DNA of 64,000 nucleotides from DAIDKA01 sp963726995 (GCA_963726995.1 CAVSEP010000007.1:248001-312000); one strand, 5' to 3'. Positions 35,168-43,746 are shown, counted from the stretch's first letter. Translations and numbers: made by a program. Notes: a model not told the origin generated them from the letters alone.

Positions 35168-36730
35168 TCAGCGGCCAGCGACGGGAAGTTCCGCGGCCGG
35201 GGGCCAGTACCCCAGGCCGTCCGGTCCGCTGCGGATGGTCCGCACCATGAGAAACACTTCTACCGCGGCGAGCGCCGAATAGAACAGTGCAAATCCGACC
35301 AGCGATGCGACGACATTGCTTGCGTGTACGGTCGAAACGCCAAGAAATGTGGGCAGCACACCGTCAATGGCCCACGGCTGACGCCCATATTCGGCAACCA
35401 CCCAGCCCAACTCCGCCGCAATCCATGGCAGCGGCAGACTCAGCGCTGCAATGCGCAGGAACCAGCGGCTTCGTTGCAGGCGATGCCGAGATGCCAGGTA
35501 GAAACCGGCGGCAAACAGCAGGATGAAGAACAGTCCCAGCGCCACCATGATCCTGAAACTCCAGAACAGCACGGGCACATTGGGCACGGTGGACTGTGCG
35601 GCCTGCTCGATCTGGGCAGGCGTCGCGAGGGCCGGATTGTCCACGTATCGCAGCAGCAGCAGCCCGTACCCGAGGTCCGCCTGATGCTCAGCGAAGCGTG
35701 CCCGAGCCGAAGCATCGTTGGGGTTGGCACGCAAGACCTGCAGCGCCGCATGCGCCTGGATGCCGCTCACGATCCGGGTACGCGCCAAGGCGACCAGCTC
35801 GGTGATACCTGCCACCGGCTTGTCGGCGGACCGCGTGGCAATCAGACCCAGCATCCACGGGATCTTCACCTGTGCACGCACCGCGCGCGCCTGGGTATCG
35901 GGCAGGCCAAAGAGCGTAAACCCGGCCGGTGGCGTCTCCGTATTCCACTCGGCCTCGATGGCGGCGATCTTCATCCTCTGGTTCTCGCCGGCGACATAGC
36001 CGGACTCGTCTCCCAGGACGACCACTGACAGCGCGCAAGCCAGCCCAAAACTTGCCGCAACCGCCATCGAGCGGCGCGCCACCTCCACATTGCGCCCCCG
36101 CAGCAGGTATCCGGCGCTGATGGAGAGCACGAAGATGGAACCGACCACATAGCCGGCGGCAACGGTGTGGACGAACTTGGCCTGGGCCACGGGATTGAAG
36201 AACACGTCCGCAAACGATACCAGCTCCATGCGCACGGTCTGAAAGTTGAACTGCGCGCCAACGGGATTTTGCATCCATCCGTTTGCGATCAGGATCCACA
36301 GTGCCGACAGGCTCGAGCCCAACGCGACCAGCGCCGTCACGACCAGATGTGCCACCTTGGACAGGCGGTCCCAGCCGAAAAAGAACAGCCCGACGAATGT
36401 CGACTCGAGAAAGAAGGCCATCAGACCCTCTATTGCCAGGGGTGCGCCAAAGATGTCTCCAACGTAGTGTGAGTAGTAGGCCCAATTGGTCCCGAACTGG
36501 AATTCCATGGTGATGCCCGTGGCGACCCCCATGGCGAAATTGATGCCGAACAGCAGCCCCCAGAACTTCGTCATTTCCTGCCAGATCTTGCGTCCGGTCA
36601 TCACATACGTGGCTTCCATGATCACCAGAATCATGGAAAGCCCGATCGTCAGGGGAACGAATACGAAGTGGTACAGGGCCGTCAGCGCGAACTGGGCGCG
36701 CGAGAGCGTCACCACATCCATGTCAATCAC
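35168..36730 (-). CDS. cydA: Cytochrome bd oxidase subunit I
   Basis: The 520-residue protein has the CydA core LSRAQFALTALYHFVFVPLTIG with the His ligand of heme b595, the GENQRMK quinol-loop motif and a long Q loop as in E. coli bd-I rather than the short CIO type. It starts at GTG 36730: GGAG lies 7 nt upstream of it, whereas the ATG at 36721 would be 16 nt away. With the GTG start it overlaps the cydP stop by 8 bp. It provides respiration at low oxygen and resistance to NO and peroxide. Confidence 0.97.
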   Translation of the reverse strand: MIDMDVVTLSRAQFALTALYHFVFVPLTIGLSMILVIMEATYVMTGRKIWQEMTKFWGLLFGINFAMGVATGITMEFQFGTNWAYYSHYVGDIFGAPLAIEGLMAFFLESTFVGLFFFGWDRLSKVAHLVVTALVALGSSLSALWILIANGWMQNPVGAQFNFQTVRMELVSFADVFFNPVAQAKFVHTVAAGYVVGSIFVLSISAGYLLRGRNVEVARRSMAVAASFGLACALSVVVLGDESGYVAGENQRMKIAAIEAEWNTETPPAGFTLFGLPDTQARAVRAQVKIPWMLGLIATRSADKPVAGITELVALARTRIVSGIQAHAALQVLRANPNDASARARFAEHQADLGYGLLLLRYVDNPALATPAQIEQAAQSTVPNVPVLFWSFRIMVALGLFFILLFAAGFYLASRHRLQRSRWFLRIAALSLPLPWIAAELGWVVAEYGRQPWAIDGVLPTFLGVSTVHASNVVASLVGFALFYSALAAVEVFLMVRTIRSGPDGLGYWPPAAELPVAGR

Positions 36731-36935
36731 GGCTTTGCTCCAAATCGGAATCAGGTGACGCGGGCGTTGATCGGACTACCGACGCACTGCGCGTGATGTG
36801 GCCGCCAGTAGCCGCCGCATCGGCAGCTGGCTGGTGCTTCGCGGAGAAGAACAAGAACTGCAACAGTCCAAGCAAGACCAATTTCGCCGCCAGGATCCAG
36901 CCGATATCACGTCCTAGATCTTCGCGCGAGGTCAT
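36723..36935 (-). CDS. cydP: CydP-like small bd oxidase-associated protein
   Basis: This 70-residue protein has one membrane helix. LGRDIGWILAAKLVLLGLL then FLFFSAKHQP is the pattern of CydP, a small protein found upstream of cydA in several proteobacteria. The start overlaps the DUF2892 stop (ATGA) and the stop overlaps the cydA start, so translation is coupled. The role is probably in assembly or stability of the oxidase; family knowledge is limited. Confidence 0.8.
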   Translation of the reverse strand: MTSREDLGRDIGWILAAKLVLLGLLQFLFFSAKHQPAADAAATGGHITRSASVVRSTPASPDSDLEQSRD

Positions 36936-37135
36936 GCAAACACTGAATCGGATTTGAATCCCAGCTTCCGCAGGGTCATCGCCACCGGACACATGCCCGT
37001 GAACCCTGCCTGCACCATGTTCAAACCCACGATCGCGGCGCCGACCAGCCAACGGGATGAATACAGGTAGCTCATGGCAACGCAGAGCAATATCAGAGCG
37101 CCGGAAATGGCAAACACCATGCGATCGATATGCAT
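36932..37135 (-). CDS. DUF2892 (YgaP-like membrane) protein
   Basis: The 67-residue protein with two hydrophobic helices starts MHIDRMVFAISG and ends GMCPVAMTLRKLGFK, matching DUF2892, the membrane part of YgaP-type proteins. The GMCP cysteine is typical. It is the first gene of the cyd operon, overlapping cydP by 4 bp (ATGA). The function is unknown; a role in sulfur or redox traffic is sometimes suggested. Confidence 0.82.
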   Translation of the reverse strand: MHIDRMVFAISGALILLCVAMSYLYSSRWLVGAAIVGLNMVQAGFTGMCPVAMTLRKLGFKSDSVFA

Positions 37136-37198
37136 AAGACCTCCGAAGCGGCCGGACCGTGAATCTGCGTGGTTGAGTCTGCGCAGCAATGCCCCGCA

Positions 37199-37208
37199 TG
37201 CCTATGCG
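37199..37208 (+). promoter_or_regulatory. TRCSTAK-like element upstream of the cyd operon
   Basis: TGCCTATGCG, followed by TAGTT. It matches the right half of the 52081 element (CCTATGCG) but has G for A at the second base. It lies 64 bp upstream of the DUF2892-cydPABX operon start. Confidence 0.4.
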
Positions 37209-37256
37209 TAGTTCCCGCAATTCCGGCACATCGCGCCGTGCGCGAGGCGTCGGCCA

Positions 37257-37943
37257 TCAATTTGCCGCCAAGCCCTGCGGCGCGATGCGATCGGTCCGAC
37301 GGGGAATGCGCGCCAGGTAATCGGCCACGCCCATGATGTCCGCGTAGTTCAAGGTCTTCAGCAACTTGACGTGCGAGAGATCGAAATTCGGTCGCCGGCC
37401 TTCGACGGCGTCATGAACCTGACGCACCAAATAGGCGTAGTTCTGACCTGCCAGCTTTGGAATCTCCAGCTGTGCGTTGCCATCACCGGACTTTCCATGG
37501 CAGGAGGCGCAGGAGCGCCGGTAAACTTCCGCACCGCGCGACAGGAACTCCCCGGACCCGACGCTCACCGACGCATCAGGCAGCGTCTCGATCTGGCTGG
37601 CATAGCCCGCCACGTCGGCAATATCCTGGGGCTTCTTCAGCAGGTGCTTGTCCGCCATGTATTCCATCAGCGGATCCCAGCGCAGGCTATGCCTGAAATC
37701 GACCACCTGCTTGACCAATACGGAGAAGTGCTGGCCGGCAATGCGGGGCACCTTGCCGTCCGCCGTGCCACCCCCGGAGGTTCCGTGACATACTGCGCAT
37801 GACTGAAACAATTCCGCGCCGTGGTCCAGATTCGGCGGGCTCTGCAGCACATCACTGCTGTCCTGGGCAGCGTTCGATACGGCGCCCGCCAACAGCGGGG
37901 TCGCCATGCTCAGCACGCCGAGCACAATCACGAGGGTCTTCAT
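37257..37943 (-). CDS. Diheme cytochrome c4-type protein
   Basis: The 228-residue protein starts at ATG 37943 with a signal peptide (about 1-20). Two cytochrome domains follow with heme sites CAVCH and CASCH and the paired segments KVPRIAGQHFSVLVKQ and EIPKLAGQNYAYLVRQ, the cytochrome c4 pattern. It is a periplasmic electron carrier, often donor to terminal oxidases. It lies upstream of the cyd operon on the same strand with a 121-bp gap that has its own element, so the two may be separate transcripts. Confidence 0.9.
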   Translation of the reverse strand: MKTLVIVLGVLSMATPLLAGAVSNAAQDSSDVLQSPPNLDHGAELFQSCAVCHGTSGGGTADGKVPRIAGQHFSVLVKQVVDFRHSLRWDPLMEYMADKHLLKKPQDIADVAGYASQIETLPDASVSVGSGEFLSRGAEVYRRSCASCHGKSGDGNAQLEIPKLAGQNYAYLVRQVHDAVEGRRPNFDLSHVKLLKTLNYADIMGVADYLARIPRRTDRIAPQGLAAN

Positions 37944-38033
37944 GGTAGGTCCCTGTTGGAAGCTGACCCGCAGGGTACCCGCAGGCGATCGGCCTGGAAT
38001 CCGGAAAACCACGTACAGCCGCGCTGCGGTGTG

Positions 38034-38040
38034 TACGTAT
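38034..38040 (+). promoter_or_regulatory. TACSTAK element between cytochrome c4 and the exported protein
   Basis: TACGTAT within GTGTACGTATGGCC. It lies 74 bp upstream of the TTG start at 38114 and 91 bp upstream of the cytochrome c4 start at 37943. Confidence 0.5.
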
Positions 38041-38113
38041 GGCCTGAGCGCAAACGGGTCGGTACGTTGGCTGCGTCATCCGTTAGGAACGTCGCATTGC
38101 CGCGGAGCCGCCA

Positions 38114-38632
38114 TTGAAGCTAGCCTTGAGATCCTTGCTCGCCTTACTGGTCCTCGCGGGCACTTCCGCCTCCGCGGGAACCGGTGCACCGAGCACGATC
38201 GAAGTACCCGCAACGGCCGATGCAACGATTACCATTTCCGGGCACATCGTTGCGCTGGGGATCGGATTCGAGTGGGCTCGGGGTACTTTATTCTACCGCG
38301 GGCGGAGCATCCCGTTCTGGGTGCGCGGCATTTCCGTCATGGACATCGGTGCGGCCAAGATCTTGGGCACCGGAGAGGTCTTTGACCTGAAGTCCGTCGC
38401 CGATTTTGAGGGCCGCTATGTCGGCTCGACTTTCGGGTCGGCGGTCTCCAAAGGCGCATCCCTGGCACTGATCAAGAACGAGCGTGGCGTCAGCATCCGG
38501 GTGCGCTCCGACGTTACCGGTATTCGCTTCAACTTTTCCGGTATCGGCGTGCGCATCCGACTGACCGCACCCACCAAGGCCGACGCCGCCTCCTCCTCGC
38601 CGGGCACCCCTGTGCCGGCCACTCACCCCTAG
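38114..38632 (+). CDS. Conserved exported protein (EipA/DUF1134-like)
   Basis: The 172-residue protein starts at TTG 38114 with GGAG 6 nt upstream, and has a signal peptide (about 1-22). The body has repeated glycine-rich strands: ARGTLFYRGRSIPFWVRGISVMDIG, GEVFDLKSVADFEGRYVG, NERGVSIRV. This pattern occurs in exported proteins related to DUF1134; the match is from memory and weak. The tail is low-complexity Pro/Ala/Ser. The function is unknown. A flavodoxin-like quinone reductase gene follows after 8 bp. Confidence 0.6.
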   Translation: MKLALRSLLALLVLAGTSASAGTGAPSTIEVPATADATITISGHIVALGIGFEWARGTLFYRGRSIPFWVRGISVMDIGAAKILGTGEVFDLKSVADFEGRYVGSTFGSAVSKGASLALIKNERGVSIRVRSDVTGIRFNFSGIGVRIRLTAPTKADAASSSPGTPVPATHP

Positions 38633-38640
38633 AGGCCCTC

Positions 38641-39228
38641 ATGAAGCACCTTGTCGTAGTGGCCCATCCGCGCCCGAACAGCCTGACGATCGCTCTCGCG
38701 CGCGCCTATGTCGCCGAGCTCGCCGCGCTGGGCCACGAACACACCCTGTACGATCTGTATTTCATGGGATTTGATCCGGTACTCACTAGCACCGAGATTG
38801 CCGATCCGAAAACGCGTTCCAGGCCTCCGGCAGTGATTCAGGCGCAGCAGGATATTGAGGCCGCCGATGTGGTGACGGTGATCTATCCGCTATGGTGGCT
38901 TTCCATGCCGGCGATTCTCAAGGGTTTCATCGACCGTGTATTCGCGGCCGGCTTTGCCTATGAGTCGCGCCAAGGCGTGGTGCACGGACTTCTGACCGGG
39001 AAGAAATGTGTCATCGTCACCCTCTCCGGCGCACCCCTGCCCGTCCTGGCGGGATCCGGACGCTGGGATGCGGTGACGATGCTGCAGGACACCCACGTGT
39101 TTCGGGCTGTCGGCTTTGAGCTGCTGGATCACCTGCACTTCGACCACATCGCGCCCAACCTGCCCACCGCCACCGCAAATGCGCATTTCATGCGCATCAG
39201 GCAGTGTGCGCGCACAAACTTTGCCTAA
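38641..39228 (+). CDS. Flavodoxin-fold NAD(P)H:quinone oxidoreductase (KefF/MdaB-like)
   Basis: The 195-residue protein has the flavin-binding start KHLVVVAHPRPNSLT, and YPLWWLSMPAILKGFIDRVF is the diagnostic dimer and FMN/FAD segment of the NQO1/KefF family. It makes two-electron quinone reduction likely. It is cytoplasmic and co-directional with the exported protein gene. The end overlaps the convergent CHAD gene by 4 bp. Confidence 0.9.
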   Translation: MKHLVVVAHPRPNSLTIALARAYVAELAALGHEHTLYDLYFMGFDPVLTSTEIADPKTRSRPPAVIQAQQDIEAADVVTVIYPLWWLSMPAILKGFIDRVFAAGFAYESRQGVVHGLLTGKKCVIVTLSGAPLPVLAGSGRWDAVTMLQDTHVFRAVGFELLDHLHFDHIAPNLPTATANAHFMRIRQCARTNFA

Positions 39229-40040
39229 ACCTCCTGCGATAGGAAACCACGAACAGCGCGGCGCAGCGGCTTGCGCAAGTCATTGCATTCCCGGAGCTGG
39301 TCTTGCGCCAAGGCCCTCATGACAATGGTCAGCGGCTGCGGCACAGACAGTCCGCGACTTCTGATCCAGCGCTTCAGCAGCATCAGGTCGTGAAGGTCGC
39401 CCAGCACCGCCTGCAGCCCTTTCAGATTCCGGTCTAGCGCCTTGGGCCCCGCGAGACCCGGGGCTCCCACCATGCTCGACAAGATGTGTGCTCGGCGCAG
39501 GCGAATCCGCAAGGTGTGCACGCGGCGGCCCGGCACCACTTTGCGTCCCAGTCGTGCGTCAATGCTGCGCAGGCCGTGACGATAGAGCGGAAGCGCGAGT
39601 CGTGGCAGGTTCACGATCGATTCTGCGACCCGGAGCGCATCCAGATCCTCGTTGACTCGCCGCAAACGCTCGGTACCGGCAGCAGAATAGAGTCTTGCGG
39701 CCAGCCGCCGAACGGCCTTACGCCTGCGCAGCGTGAGATTCGACAGTAACTCTTTGCAATCGCGCCCGCCGATGCCTGGATTGCGCGCGCTAAGTCGCGC
39801 CACCAGCCGCCGCTGAACCTCCGCATCCCGGCTCTCCGAGCTGATGCGAATGAGCTCACGCAATGACTTGCGCAGGCCGCGGTATGACCCTCCACTGACG
39901 GCCCGTCGCAGGGCTTTCAGCCGCACCAGGGCGCGCCGCGCGGTCTTGCGGGTCGCGTGAATGCTGGCGGCCGTCGGTATCGGCAGTTCGGAGCGCGGAT
40001 CCCAAACTGTTTGGATCTGGATTTCCTGCCGCTCCGTCAT
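39225..40040 (-). CDS. CHAD-domain protein
   Basis: The 271-residue, very basic, all-helical protein has the conserved histidines of CHAD in SIHATRKTARRALVRLKALR and RVHTLRIRLRRAHIL. CHAD domains bind inorganic polyphosphate, which fits the PPK2 polyphosphate kinase gene at 50348 in the same stress block. It starts at ATG 40040, with a TACGTAT element 61 bp upstream. The Arg content is unusually high. Confidence 0.88.
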   Translation of the reverse strand: MTERQEIQIQTVWDPRSELPIPTAASIHATRKTARRALVRLKALRRAVSGGSYRGLRKSLRELIRISSESRDAEVQRRLVARLSARNPGIGGRDCKELLSNLTLRRRKAVRRLAARLYSAAGTERLRRVNEDLDALRVAESIVNLPRLALPLYRHGLRSIDARLGRKVVPGRRVHTLRIRLRRAHILSSMVGAPGLAGPKALDRNLKGLQAVLGDLHDLMLLKRWIRSRGLSVPQPLTIVMRALAQDQLRECNDLRKPLRRAVRGFLSQEV

Positions 40041-40100
40041 TGCAGTTCAAATCCCGTAGGGCATGGAAAGCCAGTATAGGGACGCAGACCAGCGGGACGC

Positions 40101-40107
40101 ATACGTA
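40101..40107 (-). promoter_or_regulatory. TACSTAK element between the CHAD and Usp genes
   Basis: Minus strand TTGTACGTATGCG (core 40101-40107) differs from the 52081 element at one base within TTGTACSTATGCG. It lies 61 bp upstream of the CHAD start and 81 bp upstream of the Usp start. Confidence 0.55.
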
Positions 40108-40187
40108 CAACTGCGGAATGAAACGAGCGTATGCATGACTATGCTCACCAGGTGTCCGAAAGCATTTGAAGACAAGGAGAGTTCGCG

Positions 40188-40634
40188 ATGTATTCGAAGA
40201 TACTCGTACCCGTGGACGGTAGCCCGGCTTCGAAACTGGCCCTGAGCGAGGCAATTCGCCTGGCCAAGTCGTTGAAGGCATCCATACAGCTGGTGCATGT
40301 CGTTGACGTGTGGCCAATGCTTGCCTCCTCGGCGGCCGCCGCAACTTACGACATCGTGTTCGACATGCTGCGTAGTGAGGGTGCGAGTCTGCTCAGTGAT
40401 TGTGCAACGACGGTTCGTGCAGCCGGCCTTGCGGTTGACAGCATCCTGGTCGAGTCTCCGGATGTGCAGGTCGGCGAGTGCATTGTGCGCAAGGCCTCCG
40501 AGCACCAGGCCGAGCTGATCATTTGCGGGACGCACGGCCGCCGCGGCGTGCGCCGGCTATTGATGGGCAGCGACGCCGAATACATCGTGCGCCATGCATC
40601 GGTCCCTGTACTTCTAGTGCGCAACTCCGGCTAG
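40188..40634 (+). CDS. Single-domain universal stress protein
   Basis: The 148-residue UspA protein starts MYSKILVPVDGSPASKLAL and ends with the ATP-binding pattern GTHGRRGVRRLLMGSDAEYIV then PVLLVR, complete in all motifs. An AAGGAGAG ribosome site precedes the ATG. It is likely induced in stationary phase or low oxygen. A conserved hypothetical gene follows after 30 bp. Confidence 0.95.
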   Translation: MYSKILVPVDGSPASKLALSEAIRLAKSLKASIQLVHVVDVWPMLASSAAAATYDIVFDMLRSEGASLLSDCATTVRAAGLAVDSILVESPDVQVGECIVRKASEHQAELIICGTHGRRGVRRLLMGSDAEYIVRHASVPVLLVRNSG

Positions 40635-40664
40635 GCTTAGGAGTATTGGTGCCCGAAATTCACC

Positions 40665-41285
40665 ATGAATGAACGCATCAGTAACCTACTGCAGGGAATC
40701 AAGACCCTGGAGGCAGAACTGGAAGTGGAGCTGGCGCGTCGCAGAATCGAGCTCAATTTCGTGGTGCAGAAGGGCAAGATCCGATTCGAACATATCGTGA
40801 TCGCCCGCCATCGGGCCGCAAGGATGGGGCTGGCCCGGTACCTGCTGGAATCCAGGCCGCTGATGTTCGTTTCCGCACCGCTGATCTATTCTCTCATCGT
40901 GCCGTTCGCGCTGCTGGATGCATTTGTGACTGTGTACCAGGCCCTGTGCTTCAGGGTATACGGCGTGCCTCGGGTGCGCCGCAGCGACTACGTCATTTTC
41001 GACCGCGGCCACCTGGCCTACCTGAACGTCATCGAGAAACTCAATTGTGTCTACTGCTCTTATGCAAATGGCGTGATCGCATATGTGCGGGAGGTCGCCT
41101 CGCGCACCGAGCAATACTGGTGCCCGATCAAGCACGCCCGGCGTGTGATTTGCGCCCATGATCGTTACGCGACTTTCCTTGACTATGGGGATGCCGAGGC
41201 TTGGCGCCGGGACCTTCCGCAGCTACGACAGGCATTGCAGGACAATCGCATCGAACGAACGCCCAGCGCTCAAGATCTGCCTTAG
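40665..41285 (+). CDS. Conserved membrane-associated protein with CxxC motif, function unknown
   Basis: The 206-residue protein has an N-terminal coiled-coil-like region (1-45), two hydrophobic stretches (about 66-100), then a strongly conserved soluble part: YLNVIEKLNCVYCSYANG and TEQYWCPIKHARR. Three cysteines (CVYC and YWC) with nearby His suggest a metal or redox site. I recognise the pattern as a recurrent hypothetical family but no function. It lies downstream of a Usp gene and overlaps the convergent hybrid kinase by 4 bp. Confidence 0.8.
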   Translation: MNERISNLLQGIKTLEAELEVELARRRIELNFVVQKGKIRFEHIVIARHRAARMGLARYLLESRPLMFVSAPLIYSLIVPFALLDAFVTVYQALCFRVYGVPRVRRSDYVIFDRGHLAYLNVIEKLNCVYCSYANGVIAYVREVASRTEQYWCPIKHARRVICAHDRYATFLDYGDAEAWRRDLPQLRQALQDNRIERTPSAQDLP

Positions 41286-42820
41286 CCGCCTGGAAAGGAT
41301 CTGAGCAGCGCCAGCAAGGTGTCGGCCTTGATGGGCTTGCTGGCAATGCGCAAATAGGGGTCGGCCGGCAATTCCTTCACGGCCAAGGAAGTATCGCCCG
41401 TGACCAGTACCGTTTTGAGTTTGGCGCCCAGCTTTTGGCGCAGAGCCGTGATGAGCGCAGTGCCGACTTCCCCATCCGCCAGGTGGTAGTCCGTGATCAC
41501 CAGGTCAAACGTTTCGGTCGCGGCCCGCCGCAGCGCCTCTGAGATCGTCGAGACGGCGGTGACAAGATAGCCCTCCACCTTCAACAGCATCCGCGTGGCA
41601 TCGCGCACCGCGGGATCGTCCTCGACGAGCAAAATATGCTGCTGCGCCTGCAGCGGCGCGGCTACGCCGGTCATTGGAACTGCTTCGACATCCTCGCGGC
41701 AGCCGAGGTCCAGGCCCGCAGGCAGCGTCAGAGTAAATACGGACCCCTCTCCGACCTTGGATTTCACCTCAAGATGAAGATCCAGCAACGTCACGATTCT
41801 GCGCACAATATTCAGGCCCAGTCCATAGCCATTGCGCTGGCTGTGCGAGGGAACGCTGACTTGGTAGAACTCATCGAAGATGTACTGGATCTGGTCGTCG
41901 GGGATTCCAATCCCCGTGTCAAGGACCTCGATGCGCACCATCGAAGACTCATTCAGACAACGCAGCCTTACCAGGCCCTGGCGGGTGTACTTGATCGCGT
42001 TGGCGACAAGATTCCTCAACACCTGTTCGGCGAGGGCGGGGTCGCTGTGAACAATAGCCTGGCTGGGCTCGATCTGTAGCTGCAGACCCTTGTCCTCGGC
42101 GGATCGGGCGAACTCCCGATGCAGTTCCTCGAACAGTCCCGCCACCCGGAAGTCAGTGGTCTCCGGCTTTATCGTGCCGGACTCCAGTTTACTGATATCC
42201 AGCAATGCGTTGAGGAGCCGCGACATGGCGCCGATCGCCTGGTCCTGATGCGAGATGGCCAGCAATGAGTCCGCATCGCGGATCATGCGCCGCAACGTGC
42301 CATTCAAGAGGGCGAGGGTCTGTAGCGGCTGGCGCAGGTCATGGCTCGCCGTGGCGAGAAACCGGCTTTTGGCCAGATTGGCCCGATCAGCGATCTCACG
42401 GGCCTCCTCCGCCGTCTGACGTGCCACAGTCAGCTCCGCCTCCACGCGCTTGCGGTCTGTCACATCGCGGATCGCGGCAGCCACCAGCGCCCGAGCGCCA
42501 TCCTGAATGGGGCTCAGGCTGATTTCGATCGGAAATTCGTCGCCATTTTGTCGTTGGCCAAACAGAGTCAGACCTGCACCCATGGGCCTGAGGCGGACAT
42601 TCTTGGCATAACCGTCGCGGTGACCGACATGGCGGCCCCGAAAGCGCTCCGGCATCAGTTGCTCGACGCTCTGGCCAATGATGTCATCGTGCGCGTAGCC
42701 AAACAGCGCTGACACCTGCCTGTTTGCATAGCACACCATGCCGGCGGCATCGATGATGATAATCGCATCAGGTGCCGCCTCAAGCGCACCGCGAGCCAGT
42801 TCTGAGGGAATGGTAAGCAT
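41282..42820 (-). CDS. Hybrid sensor histidine kinase (PAS-HisKA-HATPase-receiver)
   Basis: The 512-residue soluble protein has a PAS domain (about 12-125, ending RDVTDRKR), a coiled-coil linker, HisKA with His160 in ATASHDLRQPLQTL, HATPase (NLVANAIKYTRQG, DTGIGIPDDQ, GYGLGLNIV) and a C-terminal receiver (VEDDPAVRD, ITDYHLADG, KPIKAD). There is no membrane helix. It lacks an output domain, so a phosphorelay or cross-talk with the FixJ-like regulator is possible. No TACSTAK element precedes it; an inverted repeat lies 90 bp upstream. Confidence 0.93.
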   Translation of the reverse strand: MLTIPSELARGALEAAPDAIIIIDAAGMVCYANRQVSALFGYAHDDIIGQSVEQLMPERFRGRHVGHRDGYAKNVRLRPMGAGLTLFGQRQNGDEFPIEISLSPIQDGARALVAAAIRDVTDRKRVEAELTVARQTAEEAREIADRANLAKSRFLATASHDLRQPLQTLALLNGTLRRMIRDADSLLAISHQDQAIGAMSRLLNALLDISKLESGTIKPETTDFRVAGLFEELHREFARSAEDKGLQLQIEPSQAIVHSDPALAEQVLRNLVANAIKYTRQGLVRLRCLNESSMVRIEVLDTGIGIPDDQIQYIFDEFYQVSVPSHSQRNGYGLGLNIVRRIVTLLDLHLEVKSKVGEGSVFTLTLPAGLDLGCREDVEAVPMTGVAAPLQAQQHILLVEDDPAVRDATRMLLKVEGYLVTAVSTISEALRRAATETFDLVITDYHLADGEVGTALITALRQKLGAKLKTVLVTGDTSLAVKELPADPYLRIASKPIKADTLLALLRSFPGG

Positions 42821-42909
42821 AAGTCGCTAAGCTTGAGCCAATTGTACAGCCATCGCAAAGCCAGACGGACCTGGCGGCGATGGCAGCCCCCCCTGCAGAG
42901 ATTTCATTC

Positions 42910-42925
42910 GTCACATGATTGTGAC
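42910..42925. repeat. Perfect inverted repeat upstream of the hybrid kinase
   Basis: GTCACA - TGAT - TGTGAC, 90 bp before the kinase start. The half-site order is the reverse of a CRP site. It could be an operator or the end of the upstream pduL-like transcript. Confidence 0.35.
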
Positions 42926-42957
42926 AGACCCGTGCCAAGTTGCCACCAGGGTCGGTT

Positions 42958-42979
42958 CGGCGGCCCAGATTCGCCGCCG
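42958..42979 (-). terminator. Possible terminator hairpin after the PduL-like gene
   Basis: On the minus strand CGGCGGC and GCCGCCG form a 7-bp GC stem with an 8-nt loop, about 30 nt past the PduL-like stop. No T-run follows, so it is a weak or Rho-assisted terminator at best. Confidence 0.3.
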
Positions 42980-43009
42980 GTTCAGTCGCGCTCTGGTGCG
43001 TGTCGGGCG

Positions 43010-43591
43010 CTACTCGCGGTTCCGGGCCACCACATATCCGGTCATTCCGGCATGCACCCCTGCTGCATTGCCTTCATCGGTATCCAGATGCAGTTCCAGG
43101 CGGGAATCGGGAGAGACTCTGATCACGACATCGCCAAAGACAACACCGCGGCCGGTTCCTCCGATTGCCACGTCCACGACATCGTGATCTTGAACTCCGA
43201 ACTCGTCTGCGTCACGCGGACTCATGTGAATATGACGCAATGCGCACACGACTCCCTGAGATAGCGTCACCCGGCCGGAAGGACCCTGCAGTTCAATGCC
43301 CGGCGTGCCCTCCAAATCACCGGAAATCCGCACGGGTCCATTCAGGCCGAGGAGGAGCTCATCCGAGCGCGAGATCTCAACCTGGTCGGCGACCCGGGGA
43401 GGTCCCATTACCCTGACATGCTCCAGCCTTCCGTGGGGACCGGCCAGCGTCACTGTCTCCTCGGCGGCGTATTGGCCTGGCTGTGACAAGGGCGACCGGA
43501 CGTGCAGTTGGTATCCGGGTCCAAACAATCTTTCTACGGTGTCTTGTCGCAGGTGCACATGACGTGCCGAAATCGCAATCGGAATTTCCAT
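43010..43591 (-). CDS. PduL-type phosphotransacylase
   Basis: The 193-residue protein has the two zinc-binding motifs of PduL: SARHVHL (His11, His13) and RHIHMSP (His120, His122), with a later LELHLDTDEGNAAG. PduL enzymes exchange acyl-CoA and acyl-phosphate. There is no N-terminal encapsulation peptide and no microcompartment gene nearby, so it is probably a soluble phosphotransacetylase making acetyl-phosphate for fermentation. No acetate kinase gene is in the window. It is divergent from Hsp20, with a TACCTAT element between them. Confidence 0.9.
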   Translation of the reverse strand: MEIPIAISARHVHLRQDTVERLFGPGYQLHVRSPLSQPGQYAAEETVTLAGPHGRLEHVRVMGPPRVADQVEISRSDELLLGLNGPVRISGDLEGTPGIELQGPSGRVTLSQGVVCALRHIHMSPRDADEFGVQDHDVVDVAIGGTGRGVVFGDVVIRVSPDSRLELHLDTDEGNAAGVHAGMTGYVVARNRE

Positions 43592-43739
43592 GGTATGACC
43601 CGCCGCGCCCCGCGCATCTGAAGTGCAGTCTGCGACGCCCGAGGATTTGCTCCACGTCGTAGTTATGCGTATTGCCTACCATCCCGCATTCCGGGTTCCT
43701 GAATGGCACCAGATTGCGCCGACCGCAGCGTCTTTGGAG

Positions 43740-43746
43740 ATAGGTA
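43740..43746 (-). promoter_or_regulatory. TACSTAK element between PduL and Hsp20
   Basis: Minus strand TACCTAT, 90 bp upstream of the Hsp20 ATG at 43837. A partial second match, CGTAGTTATGCG, lies at about 43659-43670 in the same spacer. Confidence 0.45.

Noticed and set aside
42910..42925. CRP site upstream of the hybrid kinase
   Set aside because: The half-sites are in reverse order (GTCACA before TGTGAC) with 4-bp spacing, unlike TGTGA-N6-TCACA.
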